This document shows, piece after piece, positions 53,136 through 61,213 of a stretch of 64,000 nucleotides of DNA. Source of the stretch: Microbacterium sediminis (GTDB lineage: Bacteria; Actinomycetota; Actinomycetes; Actinomycetales; Microbacteriaceae); NCBI RefSeq assembly GCF_004564075.1, contig NZ_CP038256.1:496001-560000 (forward strand), read 5' to 3'. Numbering within the stretch: the stretch's first letter is position 1; every line of letters begins with the position of its first letter. Made by a program: the position numbers and the translations under genes. The notes below the pieces were generated by a model, which searched no databases, was not told the DNA's origin, and saw only the letters and a list, made by a program, of their open reading frames with translations.

Positions 53136-53432
53136 ATGGCAAGCACACCCACACTCGCGGACGCGGCACCGGAGCACGACCAGGAGGCAAAGCGCAAGGT
53201 CGTCAACCGGCTCCGCCGAGCACACGGGCAGCTGGCAGCGGTCATCACCGCCGTCGAACAGGACGCCCACTGCCGCGACGTCGTGCAGCAGCTCGCCGCC
53301 GTCTCGAAGGCGCTCGACAGGGCCGGCTTCCTCGTCATCTCAAGCGCCCTCCGCGAGTGCCTCGCCGACCCAGACGCAGAAGATGCCACACGCCCCGAAG
53401 AACTCGAGAAACTCTTCCTCTCCCTCGCATAG
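53136..53432 (+). CDS. CsoR-family repressor, CstR-like (persulfide type)
   Basis: A 98-residue four-helix repressor. The first sensor Cys is in DAHCRDVVQQL and the second in SSALRECLADP. In copper-sensing CsoR a His lies four residues before the second Cys; here it is Ala, so the Cys-His-Cys copper site is broken. The two remaining Cys match CstR, which reacts with persulfides. ATG at 53136 has GAAAGGA upstream. It is divergent from the persulfide dioxygenase operon across two operators, so it likely controls that operon and itself. Compare the copper-type CsoR at 56082. Confidence 0.85.
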   Translation: MASTPTLADAAPEHDQEAKRKVVNRLRRAHGQLAAVITAVEQDAHCRDVVQQLAAVSKALDRAGFLVISSALRECLADPDAEDATRPEELEKLFLSLA

Positions 53433-53479
53433 CCCTAGCGGAAGGAAGGCGTGCTAACGCGCCTCGCGCGTCGCCCTGG

Positions 53480-53977
53480 TCAGTGGCTGGTTCGCCCCCT
53501 GGTGGAGACCAAGTGCGGTCGGATCATCCGGTCTGCGACGATTCCCGTGATGACGGCGAAGACAACCTTGTGAAGCACGTCGACCACCAGCTCGCGTCGG
53601 GGCCAGGTGTGCGGTGGGGCGCCGACGCCGGTCGCGTTCTCAACGGTCTGATCGAAGCCGAGGCGCACGAGGCTGTGCCAGGCGTTGGCGTAGACGCCGC
53701 GGATGCCGACTGCGGCCCACACGCCGCGAAGCGCGCCGAGGAGCGCGGCGGTGGCGTAGTGCATCAGGTGGTTGGAGATGAAGGGCTTGTCTGCATCGGT
53801 CGGCCGCCGGCCGAGCAGAGTCAGCAGCACACGCCCGGGCACGTATGAGTTCGGACGGCGGGTGATCGCTTGCTCTACTTTTTCGCCGACGACCATCGCT
53901 GACCCACCGGCCAGTCCGGCGACAGCTCCGATGCCAGCCGCGCGGATCACACCGCTCACTCGTGAAGTCGTACCCAT
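53480..53977 (-). CDS. Membrane protein of unknown family
   Basis: A 165-residue protein with a Gly-rich N-terminal helix (IRAAGIGAVAGLAGGSAMVVG), a central helix (YATAALLGALRGVWAAVGI) and a C-terminal one (VVDVLHKVVFAVITGIVADRMI). HLMHYATAALLG and NAWHSLVRLGFDQ put His residues near the membrane. I do not recognise a named domain. Its ATG shares a base with the DUF2243 gene stop (TGATG), so the two are coupled and probably serve the same membrane function. It is convergent with the CstR-like gene. Confidence 0.65.
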   Translation of the reverse strand: MGTTSRVSGVIRAAGIGAVAGLAGGSAMVVGEKVEQAITRRPNSYVPGRVLLTLLGRRPTDADKPFISNHLMHYATAALLGALRGVWAAVGIRGVYANAWHSLVRLGFDQTVENATGVGAPPHTWPRRELVVDVLHKVVFAVITGIVADRMIRPHLVSTRGRTSH

Positions 53978-54501
53978 CAGGACTTTCCTCTCTGAGATCG
54001 ATTAGCGTGTGCGTCCTGGGGACGCGTACGTCGCGCGAGGATGACCGTCATGACGATCCCCGCGACCAGCAGCACCAGACCGCCGACGTTCCAGGCGATG
54101 TCGTACGGCAGAAGATCGACGCCGTAACGGATTTGGTGCAGCTGGAGCACTTTGTGGTCGATGAGGCCGTCCCACAGCTGGAACACGCCCAGGCCGACCA
54201 GGAAGCCGGCCCAGGCGGCGGCGGCCCAGAACTGCTCGCGCCGTCGTGCGTCCAGCATCAGGAAGAACCCGGCCGCGAACACGAACAGTTCGGCGGCGTG
54301 GAGCAGGCCATCGGAGAGCAACGCGATGTCTGCGGTGGCGTTGTCGTAGAAGTGGTGCCACGCGAGGATCTGGTGAAAGACGATCTCGTCGATGGCGGCC
54401 ATGGTGGCTATGCCGAGCAGCAACGCTGCCCAGTAGGACTTGTTGCGCAGCGCCGAAGTCCGCTGCGTCGTCACCTGCGTATCCGTCTGCGTGCTCGTCA
54501 T
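53977..54501 (-). CDS. DUF2243 membrane protein
   Basis: A 174-residue protein with four predicted membrane helices. DUF2243 hallmarks are AAIDEIVFHQILAWHHFYD near the first helix, SDGLLHAAELFVFAAGFFLM, and FQLWDGLIDHKVLQLHQIRY. The conserved His/Asp/Glu residues suggest metal or heme interaction. In many actinobacteria such genes neighbour CtaG/cytochrome-oxidase-assembly and copper genes, as here. Its ATG overlaps the CtaG-like gene end by four bases. Confidence 0.85.
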   Translation of the reverse strand: MTSTQTDTQVTTQRTSALRNKSYWAALLLGIATMAAIDEIVFHQILAWHHFYDNATADIALLSDGLLHAAELFVFAAGFFLMLDARRREQFWAAAAWAGFLVGLGVFQLWDGLIDHKVLQLHQIRYGVDLLPYDIAWNVGGLVLLVAGIVMTVILARRTRPQDAHANRSQRGKS

Positions 54502-55022
54502 GTTGAACCCCTCGGCTTGATGTCAGGGAACCGGAGCAGGCGCGAGCTTGAGGCCGGGACCGTTTCCAGCGCGGCTGCTGCGCCCGGCGTGCCTGTGCCG
54601 CGGAGGCCTCGTCCGGTGGTGCGGTACCACTGCGCCCACAGCAGCATGATGATGGCGAACTCGACAGCGTCGCCGCCGTAGTACATCAGCTGAGAGCCCG
54701 CGTGAGCATCCGCGGCCCTCACGCCCGCCAGCGGGTACGCGTACAGGACTTTCGCGAGGACGCTATGCGCGGCCAATGACAGCACGAGCGCGACAGACCG
54801 CACGGTGAACGAGGCCCGGTGCGGCGACGGGTCCATCGGCACCAGAGAGACGGTGTAGAGATACCCGGCGAGCAGGAAGTGCACCATCACCAGCCAGTGC
54901 ACCAGCATGGCCTGCTGCATCAGCTCGTACACCGGTGTCAGATACAGCGCCCAGAGGCTGCCGACGTTGATGATCGCGGCGACGAGCGGGTGCGTGATAA
55001 TCCGCACGGGGAAGCTGCTCAA
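54498..55022 (-). pseudogene. CtaG-like cytochrome c oxidase assembly protein, N-terminally truncated
   Basis: A 174-residue hydrophobic protein matching the C-terminal half of the CtaG (caa3-type) family: HPLVAAIINVGSLWALYLTPVYELMQ, VHWLVMVHFLLAGYLYTVSLV, and MYYGGDAVEFAIIMLLWAQWY. Family members normally have several more helices at the N-terminus. Here the frame is closed by TGA directly before the TTG at 55022, and no ribosome site is visible, so the 5' part seems deleted. Read as a start, TTG 55022 or GTG 55007 would be poor. The neighbouring DUF305 gene ends 23 bases upstream, marking the deletion point. Confidence 0.6.
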
Positions 55023-55045
55023 TCAAGCTGACACAGACACCACCC

Positions 55046-55567
55046 CTAATCGTTGAGCCGCTCGAGGATGTCCTTCATCTGGTCGATCTCCTCCTGCTGG
55101 GACTGAACGATCTGCTCACACAGCGTGACGATCTCGGAGTCGGTGATGTTGGACTGCTCGCAGACGAGGATCGCGCGGGAGTGGTGCGGGATCATCGACC
55201 GCAGGAACTGGTCATCCCCGACGAATGCTTCTGCTCGGCCCATGAGGAACGCCACCACGAACAGCGCGGCGAAGCCGACGAGCAGTCCGATGTTGAGTGG
55301 CTTGTTGGGGAACATCTTCCACATCACGGCGATCATGATGATCCCCATCGGGAACACCATCATCAGCGCCATGTAGAGGTTGCTGATGTTGGGCAGGAAG
55401 TCGGCGAAGACGTTGATCATCGCGAAGGTGAGCAGGTACATCACGATGAAGCTGAGTGCGAGGGAGATGGCGAGCTTGCCGTAGCTCGCCATCCCCCCGT
55501 GCTGCATCCCGCCCTGCTTCGAGTGCGGCATGCCCTCGTGCTCGGAGTGGTGCCCGGCCTGGCTCAC
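55046..55567 (-). CDS. DUF305-type membrane protein
   Basis: A 173-residue protein with a short His-rich N-terminus (GHHSEHEGMPHSKQGGMQHGG), three membrane helices (about 32-55, 66-88, 94-112) and a C-terminal DUF305-like segment with SMIPHHSRAILVCEQ. The MxxHH signature is typical of copper-associated DUF305 proteins. GTG at 55567 overlaps the stop of the Cys-rich gene (GTGA), so translation is coupled. It is part of the copper block of the element. Confidence 0.85.
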   Translation of the reverse strand: MSQAGHHSEHEGMPHSKQGGMQHGGMASYGKLAISLALSFIVMYLLTFAMINVFADFLPNISNLYMALMMVFPMGIIMIAVMWKMFPNKPLNIGLLVGFAALFVVAFLMGRAEAFVGDDQFLRSMIPHHSRAILVCEQSNITDSEIVTLCEQIVQSQQEEIDQMKDILERLND

Positions 55568-55968
55568 AGTGCCCCCAACAGCTCCGCGCACGCCTGCTCG
55601 CAGCGGCGGCAGGCCTCGGCACACACCCGGCAGTGCTCGTGCATCTGGGCGTGCGTCTCGCACTCGGCCGCGCACGACGCACAGGCCGCGCGGCATGCCT
55701 CGAGCTGGGCGCGCAGGACGTCGGTGTTCGAGCCGGTCTGGCGCGACAGGACCGCGGCGGTCGTCGCGCAGACGTCGGCGCAGTCGAGGTTCTTGCGGAT
55801 GCACGCGGTCAGGTCAGCCACCATCTCTTCGCTCAGGCAGGCATCTGCGCACGCGGTGCACGCCTGGGCGCACTCCACGCACGCCTCGATACAGCGCACC
55901 AAGGCCGCGGTGTCGGCGCCGGCGCCCGCCCGGGGGTGAGTGGTCAGCATCTGCTCTGCAACAGTCAT
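55564..55968 (-). CDS. Four-helix-bundle copper-binding protein (DUF326/Csp-like)
   Basis: A 134-residue protein with 18 cysteines spaced as CxxxC and CxxC along helices (CIEACVECAQACTACADAC at about 26-44, and CRAACASCAAEC, CRVCAEACRRCEQAC later). This is the pattern of cytosolic copper-storage proteins, which hold many Cu(I) ions in a helix bundle. ATG at 55968 has AAGGAGG four to five bases upstream; an in-frame extension upstream has no ribosome site. It is transcribed away from csoR and shares its control region. Confidence 0.9.
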   Translation of the reverse strand: MTVAEQMLTTHPRAGAGADTAALVRCIEACVECAQACTACADACLSEEMVADLTACIRKNLDCADVCATTAAVLSRQTGSNTDVLRAQLEACRAACASCAAECETHAQMHEHCRVCAEACRRCEQACAELLGAL

Positions 55969-56047
55969 ATCGTCCTCCTTCTCCTCGATCGGGGCGCTTC
56001 CTCGACCCTCGGCACGGTAGGGCCTCGGCACAGATTCCCCCACCGGG

Positions 56048-56075
56048 TTGCATACCCCGTGGGGGTATGTATCAT
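56048..56075 (+). promoter_or_regulatory. csoR promoter with embedded CsoR operator
   Basis: The -35 TTGCAT is at 56048-56053 and the -10 TATCAT at 56070-56075, with a 16-base spacer. The palindrome ATACCCC-GTG-GGGGTAT (56052-56068) fills the spacer exactly, so bound CsoR would exclude RNA polymerase. The divergent Cys-rich protein gene begins at 55968. Confidence 0.85.
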
Positions 56076-56081
56076 TGGCGC

Positions 56082-56363
56082 GTGCACGGGTACGCGGACA
56101 ACAAGGAAGCGCTGCTGAAGAGGCTGCGCCGCGCGGAGGGACAGGTCGCGGGGATCGCGCGGATGGTCGAGAACGACGACTACTGCATCGACATCCTCAC
56201 GCAGGTCTCCGCAGCGACGAAGGCCCTCGAAGCGGTGGCACTGTCGCTGCTCGGCGACCACCTCAGCCACTGCGTGGCCGAGGCTACCGCGCAGGGCGGG
56301 CCGGTCGCGGAGGAGAAGATCCGCGAAGCCAACGCCGCCATCGCGCGCCTGGTGCGCTCGTGA
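56082..56363 (+). CDS. csoR: Copper-sensing transcriptional repressor CsoR
   Basis: A 93-residue repressor with the full Cu(I) site: Cys in NDDYCIDILTQ, and His and Cys in LLGDHLSHCV (four apart). ALLKRLRRAEGQVAGIARMV is the conserved first helix. GTG at 56082 is preferred over ATG 56067: it lies exactly six bases after the -10 TATCAT (leaderless), while the ATG would fall within the operator. It should release DNA on binding copper and induce the export genes that follow it. Confidence 0.93.
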   Translation: MHGYADNKEALLKRLRRAEGQVAGIARMVENDDYCIDILTQVSAATKALEAVALSLLGDHLSHCVAEATAQGGPVAEEKIREANAAIARLVRS

Positions 56364-56388
56364 ACCACGTCACCGGAAGGACATCATC

Positions 56389-56712
56389 ATGACGATCGAA
56401 CGAGTCGAGCTGGGTCTCAAGGACGCCGGCGTCGGATGCGCCTGCTGCGCCGCCCCGAGCGCCTCGACGACGCAACAGCTGCCCGTGGAAGCGGGACTGT
56501 CGGCCACGCTGCTGGTGGAGGGGATGACGTGCGCGCACTGCATTGCCAGCGTCACCGAAGAGCTGTCCGCGGTTCCCGGCGTGGACGACGTGTCGGTCGC
56601 GCTCACCGCGGGCGGCACCTCGACCGTCACGGTCCGAAGCTCCGCTCCCGTCGACGCCGATGCGCTGCGCGTCGCCGTCGCTGAGGCCGGCTACACCGTC
56701 AGCGACGCCTGA
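56389..56712 (+). CDS. Heavy-metal-associated (CopZ-like) protein with extra Cys motif
   Basis: A 107-residue protein. The HMA domain (about 38-107) has the copper motif MTCAHC and the expected ferredoxin-like pattern (TVTVRSSAPVDADALRVAVAEAGY). Unlike ordinary CopZ (about 70 residues), it has an N-terminal extension with VGCACCAAPS. It likely carries Cu(I) to the ATPase encoded downstream. ATG at 56389 follows csoR by 25 bases in the same operon, with GGAAGGA upstream. Confidence 0.88.
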   Translation: MTIERVELGLKDAGVGCACCAAPSASTTQQLPVEAGLSATLLVEGMTCAHCIASVTEELSAVPGVDDVSVALTAGGTSTVTVRSSAPVDADALRVAVAEAGYTVSDA

Positions 56713-56782
56713 CACGGCCGAGCATCCACCCACTCCTGCCCTCCCGGCCGTCCAGCGGCGGCAACTCGCAGAGGAGGCTCCG

Positions 56783-59020
56783 ATGAGCCAGCACGATCAC
56801 ACCATGCACCGGCACACCGGCCACAACCGCGCCGGACACGACAGCACCACGGAGCACACGGATCCCGAGGCAACCGCCGAGGGTATGCGCGAAGCCGTCG
56901 CGACCGAACCGGCAGCGCACGGCAGCCAGGACCACAGCGGTCACGATCAAGCGGAGCACAATCACGGCGCGCATCCCGGTCAAGCCGCGCACGCTGGTCA
57001 TGGCGGGCACGTCGGCCATGGCGGGCATGCCGGTCACGGTGATCACGTGGGGCAGTTCCGCCGCCTGTTCTGGATCATGCTCGCCCTCGCCGTGCCGGTG
57101 GTGGCGTTCTCGAGCATGTTCGCCATGCTGCTCGGGTACGCGCTGCCCGACGCCGCATGGGTGAGCTGGATCTCACCCGTGCTCGGCACGGTGATGTACG
57201 TGTGGGGCGGTGCGCCCTTCCTCACCGGCGCGGTCAGCGAGCTGCGCACCCGCAAGCCCGGGATGATGCTGCTGATCGGTCTGGCCATCACGGTCGCGTT
57301 CCTGGCTTCGTGGGGCGCGAGCCTGGGCGTCCTGCACCATGAGCTCGACTTCTGGTGGGAGCTCGCGCTGCTGATCGTCATCATGCTGCTGGGGCACTGG
57401 ATCGAGATGCGCTCCCTTGCCCAGACGACGTCCGCGCTGGACTCCCTCGCCGCGCTGCTGCCGGACGAGGCCGAGCGCATCGAGGGCGACACCACCGTCA
57501 CCGTCGCCCCCGCCGACCTGCGTGTCGGGGACGTCGTGGTGGTCCGCCCGGGCGGCCGCGTGCCCGCAGACGGGCGGGTCGTGCAGGGCTCCGCGAGCAT
57601 GGACGAGGCCATGATCACCGGCGAATCCCGCCCGGTCCGCCGCTCCGAGGGCGACCAGGTCGTCGCCGGCACCGTCGCGACCGATTCGGGCCTGCGCGTG
57701 GAGATCACCGCGATCGGAGAGAACACCACCCTCGCCGGCATCCAGCGGCTGGTTGCCGAAGCGCAGAACTCCTCGTCCCGCGCGCAGCGAATCGCTGACC
57801 GCGCCGCGGCGCTGCTGTTCTGGTTCGCCCTGATCGCAGGCGTCATCACCGCGCTGGTATGGACGCTGCTGGGCCTCCCAGATCAGGCCGTGGTCCGCAC
57901 CATCACCGTCCTCGTGATCGCCTGCCCCCACGCTCTGGGCCTGGCGATCCCGCTGGTGGTGTCCATCGCCACCGAGCGGGCCGCGCGCGGCGGAGTGCTC
58001 ATCAAGGACCGGTTGGCGCTGGAGAGTATGCGCACCATCGACACGGTCCTGTTCGACAAGACCGGCACCCTGACGAAGGGCGCTCCGGCGGTCACCGCGG
58101 TGCACCCCGCCGGCGGGATCGACGCCGATCGGCTGCTCGCCCTCGCTGCGGCGGCCGAGGCGGACTCTGAGCACCCCCTGGCACGCGCGATCGTGAACGG
58201 CGCGAGCGAGAAGCGACTGGCGGTGCCGGGATCCTCCGGGTTCGAGTCCTCACCGGCGGTCGGCGTGCGCGCCACCGTCGACGGGCACCTGGTACAGGTC
58301 GGCGGCCCCTACCTGCTCGAGCAGGAGGGATCCGCCGAGTTGCCCGTCGCGGACGAGTGGCGCCGCGAGGGGGCGATCATCCTGCACATCCTGATCGACG
58401 GTCAGGTCGCCGGGGCGCTTCGCTTGGCCGATGAGATCCGCAGCGAGTCCCGGGAGGCGATCGAGGCGCTCCACGTCCGCGGCGTCCAGGTCGTGATGAT
58501 CACCGGCGATGCGGAAGCGGTCGCCGCCTCCGTGGCCGAGGAGCTTGGCATCGACCGGTTCTTCGCCGGCGTGCGTCCCGAGGACAAGGCCTCCAAGGTC
58601 AAGCAGCTGCAGGAGGAGGGCCGCAAGGTCGTGATGGTCGGCGACGGCGTCAACGACGCTCCCGCCCTCGCCCAGGCCGACGTGGGTATAGCGATCGGTG
58701 CGGGCACCGACGTCGCGATCGCCTCCGCCGGTGTCATCCTCGCCAGCGACGACCCGCGATCGGTGCTGTCGGTGATGGAGCTGTCGCGGGCAAGCTACCG
58801 GAAGATGAAGCAGAACCTGTGGTGGGCTGCCGGTTACAACCTGATCGCCGTCCCGCTCGCCGCCGGGGTGCTCGCCCCGTTCGGGTTCGTGCTCCCGATG
58901 TCGGTCGGGGCGATCCTGATGTCGCTGTCGACGATCGTCGTCGCGCTGAACGCGCAGCTGTTGCGCCGGCTGGACATGCGCCCCGAGATCACCGCTGCAG
59001 CGGTCTTGCGTGGTGCCTGA
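56783..59020 (+). CDS. copB: CopB-type copper-translocating P-type ATPase
   Basis: A 745-residue P1B ATPase. The N-terminus (1-90) is very His-rich (repeated HxGH and HAGHGGH) and has no HMA domain. The ion-path motif is CPH (VIACPHALGLA), which with the His-rich tail marks the CopB rather than CopA subgroup. DKTGTLT is the phosphorylation site, TGES and MVGDGVNDAPAL the actuator and hinge motifs, and HP the SEHPLA nucleotide motif. It should pump copper out of the cytosol. ATG at 56783 has GAGGAGG five bases upstream. Confidence 0.95.
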   Translation: MSQHDHTMHRHTGHNRAGHDSTTEHTDPEATAEGMREAVATEPAAHGSQDHSGHDQAEHNHGAHPGQAAHAGHGGHVGHGGHAGHGDHVGQFRRLFWIMLALAVPVVAFSSMFAMLLGYALPDAAWVSWISPVLGTVMYVWGGAPFLTGAVSELRTRKPGMMLLIGLAITVAFLASWGASLGVLHHELDFWWELALLIVIMLLGHWIEMRSLAQTTSALDSLAALLPDEAERIEGDTTVTVAPADLRVGDVVVVRPGGRVPADGRVVQGSASMDEAMITGESRPVRRSEGDQVVAGTVATDSGLRVEITAIGENTTLAGIQRLVAEAQNSSSRAQRIADRAAALLFWFALIAGVITALVWTLLGLPDQAVVRTITVLVIACPHALGLAIPLVVSIATERAARGGVLIKDRLALESMRTIDTVLFDKTGTLTKGAPAVTAVHPAGGIDADRLLALAAAAEADSEHPLARAIVNGASEKRLAVPGSSGFESSPAVGVRATVDGHLVQVGGPYLLEQEGSAELPVADEWRREGAIILHILIDGQVAGALRLADEIRSESREAIEALHVRGVQVVMITGDAEAVAASVAEELGIDRFFAGVRPEDKASKVKQLQEEGRKVVMVGDGVNDAPALAQADVGIAIGAGTDVAIASAGVILASDDPRSVLSVMELSRASYRKMKQNLWWAAGYNLIAVPLAAGVLAPFGFVLPMSVGAILMSLSTIVVALNAQLLRRLDMRPEITAAAVLRGA

Positions 59021-59063
59021 CAGGCGGGTTTCGTAGATTGTGAGCGGGAAGGGAGGTGCGCTG

Positions 59064-59525
59064 ATGAGCGTGATGACGCTGCGCCAGGCGATGCGTCCGA
59101 GCGCCACACTGGCGCGCACCTTCCTACTCACCGCCGCGGCCGTCATCGGGGTGCTGATTGGCCTAGTCGGCATGCACGTGCTCAGCAGCGGCAGCACCCA
59201 CCACGCTCCCGTGGTGATCAGCGAGAGCACGCACCATGGCGGTGAGCCCGCGATGGTTGACGTCGCGAGCCCGGACGCGGCTACAGCCGGTGATCATTCC
59301 GCGGCGGATCCCTGCGCTGAGGGCGACTGCGGGGGCGGCATGGACGCGATGGCGTTCATGGCGTGCGTGCTCGCCCTGCTCGCCGTCAGCATCGTTCTCG
59401 CCATTCGCCCCGGCCGGGTCGTCACCATTGCGCGCGCTCAGGCGCCGCCACATGCCACGGCGACGCTCACGGAGGCGCCGCCGGTTCCTCCCGATCTGAA
59501 CGTCCTCTCCATCAGTCGCACCTGA
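59064..59525 (+). CDS. DUF6153-like His-rich membrane protein
   Basis: A 153-residue protein with two membrane helices (about 21-42 and 96-116) separated by an extracytoplasmic loop rich in His, Asp and Cys (SGSTHHAPVVISESTHH, DPCAEGDCGGGMD). This matches actinobacterial DUF6153-type proteins found near copper genes. ATG at 59064 has GGGAGG seven bases upstream; an earlier GTG at 59040 has none. The loop suggests metal binding outside the membrane, perhaps receiving copper from CopB. Confidence 0.75.
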   Translation: MSVMTLRQAMRPSATLARTFLLTAAAVIGVLIGLVGMHVLSSGSTHHAPVVISESTHHGGEPAMVDVASPDAATAGDHSAADPCAEGDCGGGMDAMAFMACVLALLAVSIVLAIRPGRVVTIARAQAPPHATATLTEAPPVPPDLNVLSISRT

Positions 59526-59594
59526 GGGTCATCTGCTGTCGCAGATCCCGTGCTTCGGCACGCCCCTCAACAACGACTTAGGAGACAGACCCTC

Positions 59595-60203
59595 ATGAAG
59601 ATCCGCACGATTGCATTCCACGCCGGCATCCTCGCGACCGCGCTCGTCCTGACCGGTTGCAGCGACACCGGTGGCTCCGATATGGAAGGCATGGACCACG
59701 GCAACGGCACCAGCAGCTCGCCCAGCGCCTCCGCTGAGGCCAGTGGCGCGGTGTTCAACGACGCGGACGTGACGTTCGCGATGGAGATGGTCATGCACCA
59801 CCAGCAGGCCATAGAGATGTCCGACACTCTGCTGGCCAAGGACGGGGTTCACCCGGACGTCGTCGCGCTTGCCGAGCGCATCAAGGCCGCTCAGGGCCCG
59901 GAGATCGAGACCATGAACCAGTGGCTCGAAGACTGGGGCCAGGACACCGACATGGGTGGGATGGACCACGGCGGCGGCATGATGTCCGAAGAGGAGATGG
60001 CCGCCCTCGAGGAAGCCGACGGCGAAACCGCATCGAGCCTGTTCCTGGAGCAGATGATCATGCACCACCAGGGCGCGATCGACATGGCTCAGGCCCAGAT
60101 CGACAACGGCCAGAACCCCGACGCCGTCGCCCTCGCGCAGAAGATCGTCGAGGACCAGACCGCCGAGATCACCGAGATGCAGGAGCTGCTCGCCCAGCTG
60201 TGA
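59595..60203 (+). CDS. DUF305 lipoprotein
   Basis: A 202-residue secreted lipoprotein. The signal peptide ends at lipobox LTGC (Cys21 or close), followed by a Met/His linker (MEGMDHGNG). Two DUF305 repeats follow, each with the MxMHHQxAI signature (MEMVMHHQQAIEM and LEQMIMHHQGAIDM) and a Met/His-rich joint (MGGMDHGGGMM). This family is associated with copper resistance and is thought to bind metal outside the cell. It lies in the copper block of the element, after the DUF6153-like gene. Confidence 0.92.
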   Translation: MKIRTIAFHAGILATALVLTGCSDTGGSDMEGMDHGNGTSSSPSASAEASGAVFNDADVTFAMEMVMHHQQAIEMSDTLLAKDGVHPDVVALAERIKAAQGPEIETMNQWLEDWGQDTDMGGMDHGGGMMSEEEMAALEEADGETASSLFLEQMIMHHQGAIDMAQAQIDNGQNPDAVALAQKIVEDQTAEITEMQELLAQL

Positions 60204-60281
60204 GCACCCGCCACGCCGGTGGCCACCCCGTCCGGGTGGGTCACCGGCTCCGCCCTGCCCAAACCATCCCGGAGATCTCCC

Positions 60282-61181
60282 ATGCCTTTCACCCCCGCCA
60301 TTCCCCGACGGCGCCTGGCCGCCTTCGCCGCCCTTGCCCTGACTGCGCCCCTCTTCACCGGCTGCGCTCTGATCCGAGCCGAGGACCCCGACCACGACAC
60401 CAAGGTGGCCCTCGAGCACATCCACGGGCTCGCCTCCGACCCCGAGACGGGCGGTCTGCTCATCGCCAGCCACGGCGGCATCTACCAACTCGACGCCCTC
60501 ACCCGCTCGGCGGAGCTCAGCGGACCGGTCGCCGGCAACGACTTCGACGCCATGGGGTTCACCGCCGTCGACGGTCAGCTCTATGCCTCCGGACACCCCG
60601 GGCCGAACAGCCCCGACCACTTCGCCGGCCAGAATCTCGGCCTCATCCGCTCCGACGACAACGCCCGCACCTGGACGAACGTCGCATTCACCGGTGAGGC
60701 CGACTTCCACGACCTCGCCATCAGCGAATCCGATCCGAATCGCATCTACGCGAACAACTTCGGCATCGTCTACCGCTCCGACGACGGCGGGCGCACCTGG
60801 AACGACGGAGTCGGCGTCGACGCACGCGACATGCTCGCCGACCCCGACGATTCCGACACCGTCTACGCGACCACTCCCGAAGGGCTCTATGTCAGCCGTG
60901 ACGCGGGTGCGACGTTCGAGCTCGACGAGACTGCGCCGCGGATGGTTCTGATCGCGACGAACAGCCTGGGGCTACTGGTCGGCACCAGCTTCGACAACAC
61001 ACTCGTCTACCAGCTCCCCAGCGGCGAGTGGGCCACCGGAGGCGAGTACGAAGGTGCCGCCCAGGCCCTCACCGTCACGCCGGGCGACGAGATCGCCCTC
61101 GTCGACCAACGTGGCGTGGTCACGACACGTGACTTCGGTACCACCTGGGAAGAGATCTTCCGCCCGGAGCCGCACACTTGA
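60282..61181 (+). CDS. F510_1955-type BNR-repeat lipoprotein
   Basis: A 299-residue lipoprotein with lipobox FTGC. The mature part is a beta-propeller with Asp-box (BNR) repeats: SDDNARTW, SDDGGRTW, SRDAGATF and TRDFGTTW. It begins VALEHIHGLASDPETGGLL, as in the F510_1955 glycosylhydrolase-like family, often found near copper and DUF305 genes. No catalytic residues can be assigned, and an enzymatic role is doubtful. ATG at 60282 has GGAG upstream. It ends 32 bases before the right end of the element. Confidence 0.82.
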   Translation: MPFTPAIPRRRLAAFAALALTAPLFTGCALIRAEDPDHDTKVALEHIHGLASDPETGGLLIASHGGIYQLDALTRSAELSGPVAGNDFDAMGFTAVDGQLYASGHPGPNSPDHFAGQNLGLIRSDDNARTWTNVAFTGEADFHDLAISESDPNRIYANNFGIVYRSDDGGRTWNDGVGVDARDMLADPDDSDTVYATTPEGLYVSRDAGATFELDETAPRMVLIATNSLGLLVGTSFDNTLVYQLPSGEWATGGEYEGAAQALTVTPGDEIALVDQRGVVTTRDFGTTWEEIFRPEPHT

Positions 61182-61213
61182 CGTCCAACCGGGCCTTCCC
61201 GGGTTCAGTGAAG

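Larger units (their letters stand above)
47518..61213. mobile_element. 13.7-kb copper/sulfur-resistance element inserted in a DNA ligase gene
   Basis: The two ligase fragments join perfectly if 47517-61213 is removed (…GACGGCTTC + CGCGTGATC…, reading DGF-RVI). The element ends carry short imperfect inverted repeats: TTGACTGAACTC at 47522-47533 and TTCACTGAACCC, complement of 61201-61212. Only GG is shared at the joint, so any target duplication is at most two bases. Cargo is a damaged tyrosine recombinase with an IS3 inside, a replacement DNA ligase, a sulfane-sulfur operon and a copper operon. The tyrosine recombinase and site-specific placement point to Tn554-like or integrase-mediated insertion. 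Confidence 0.85.
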
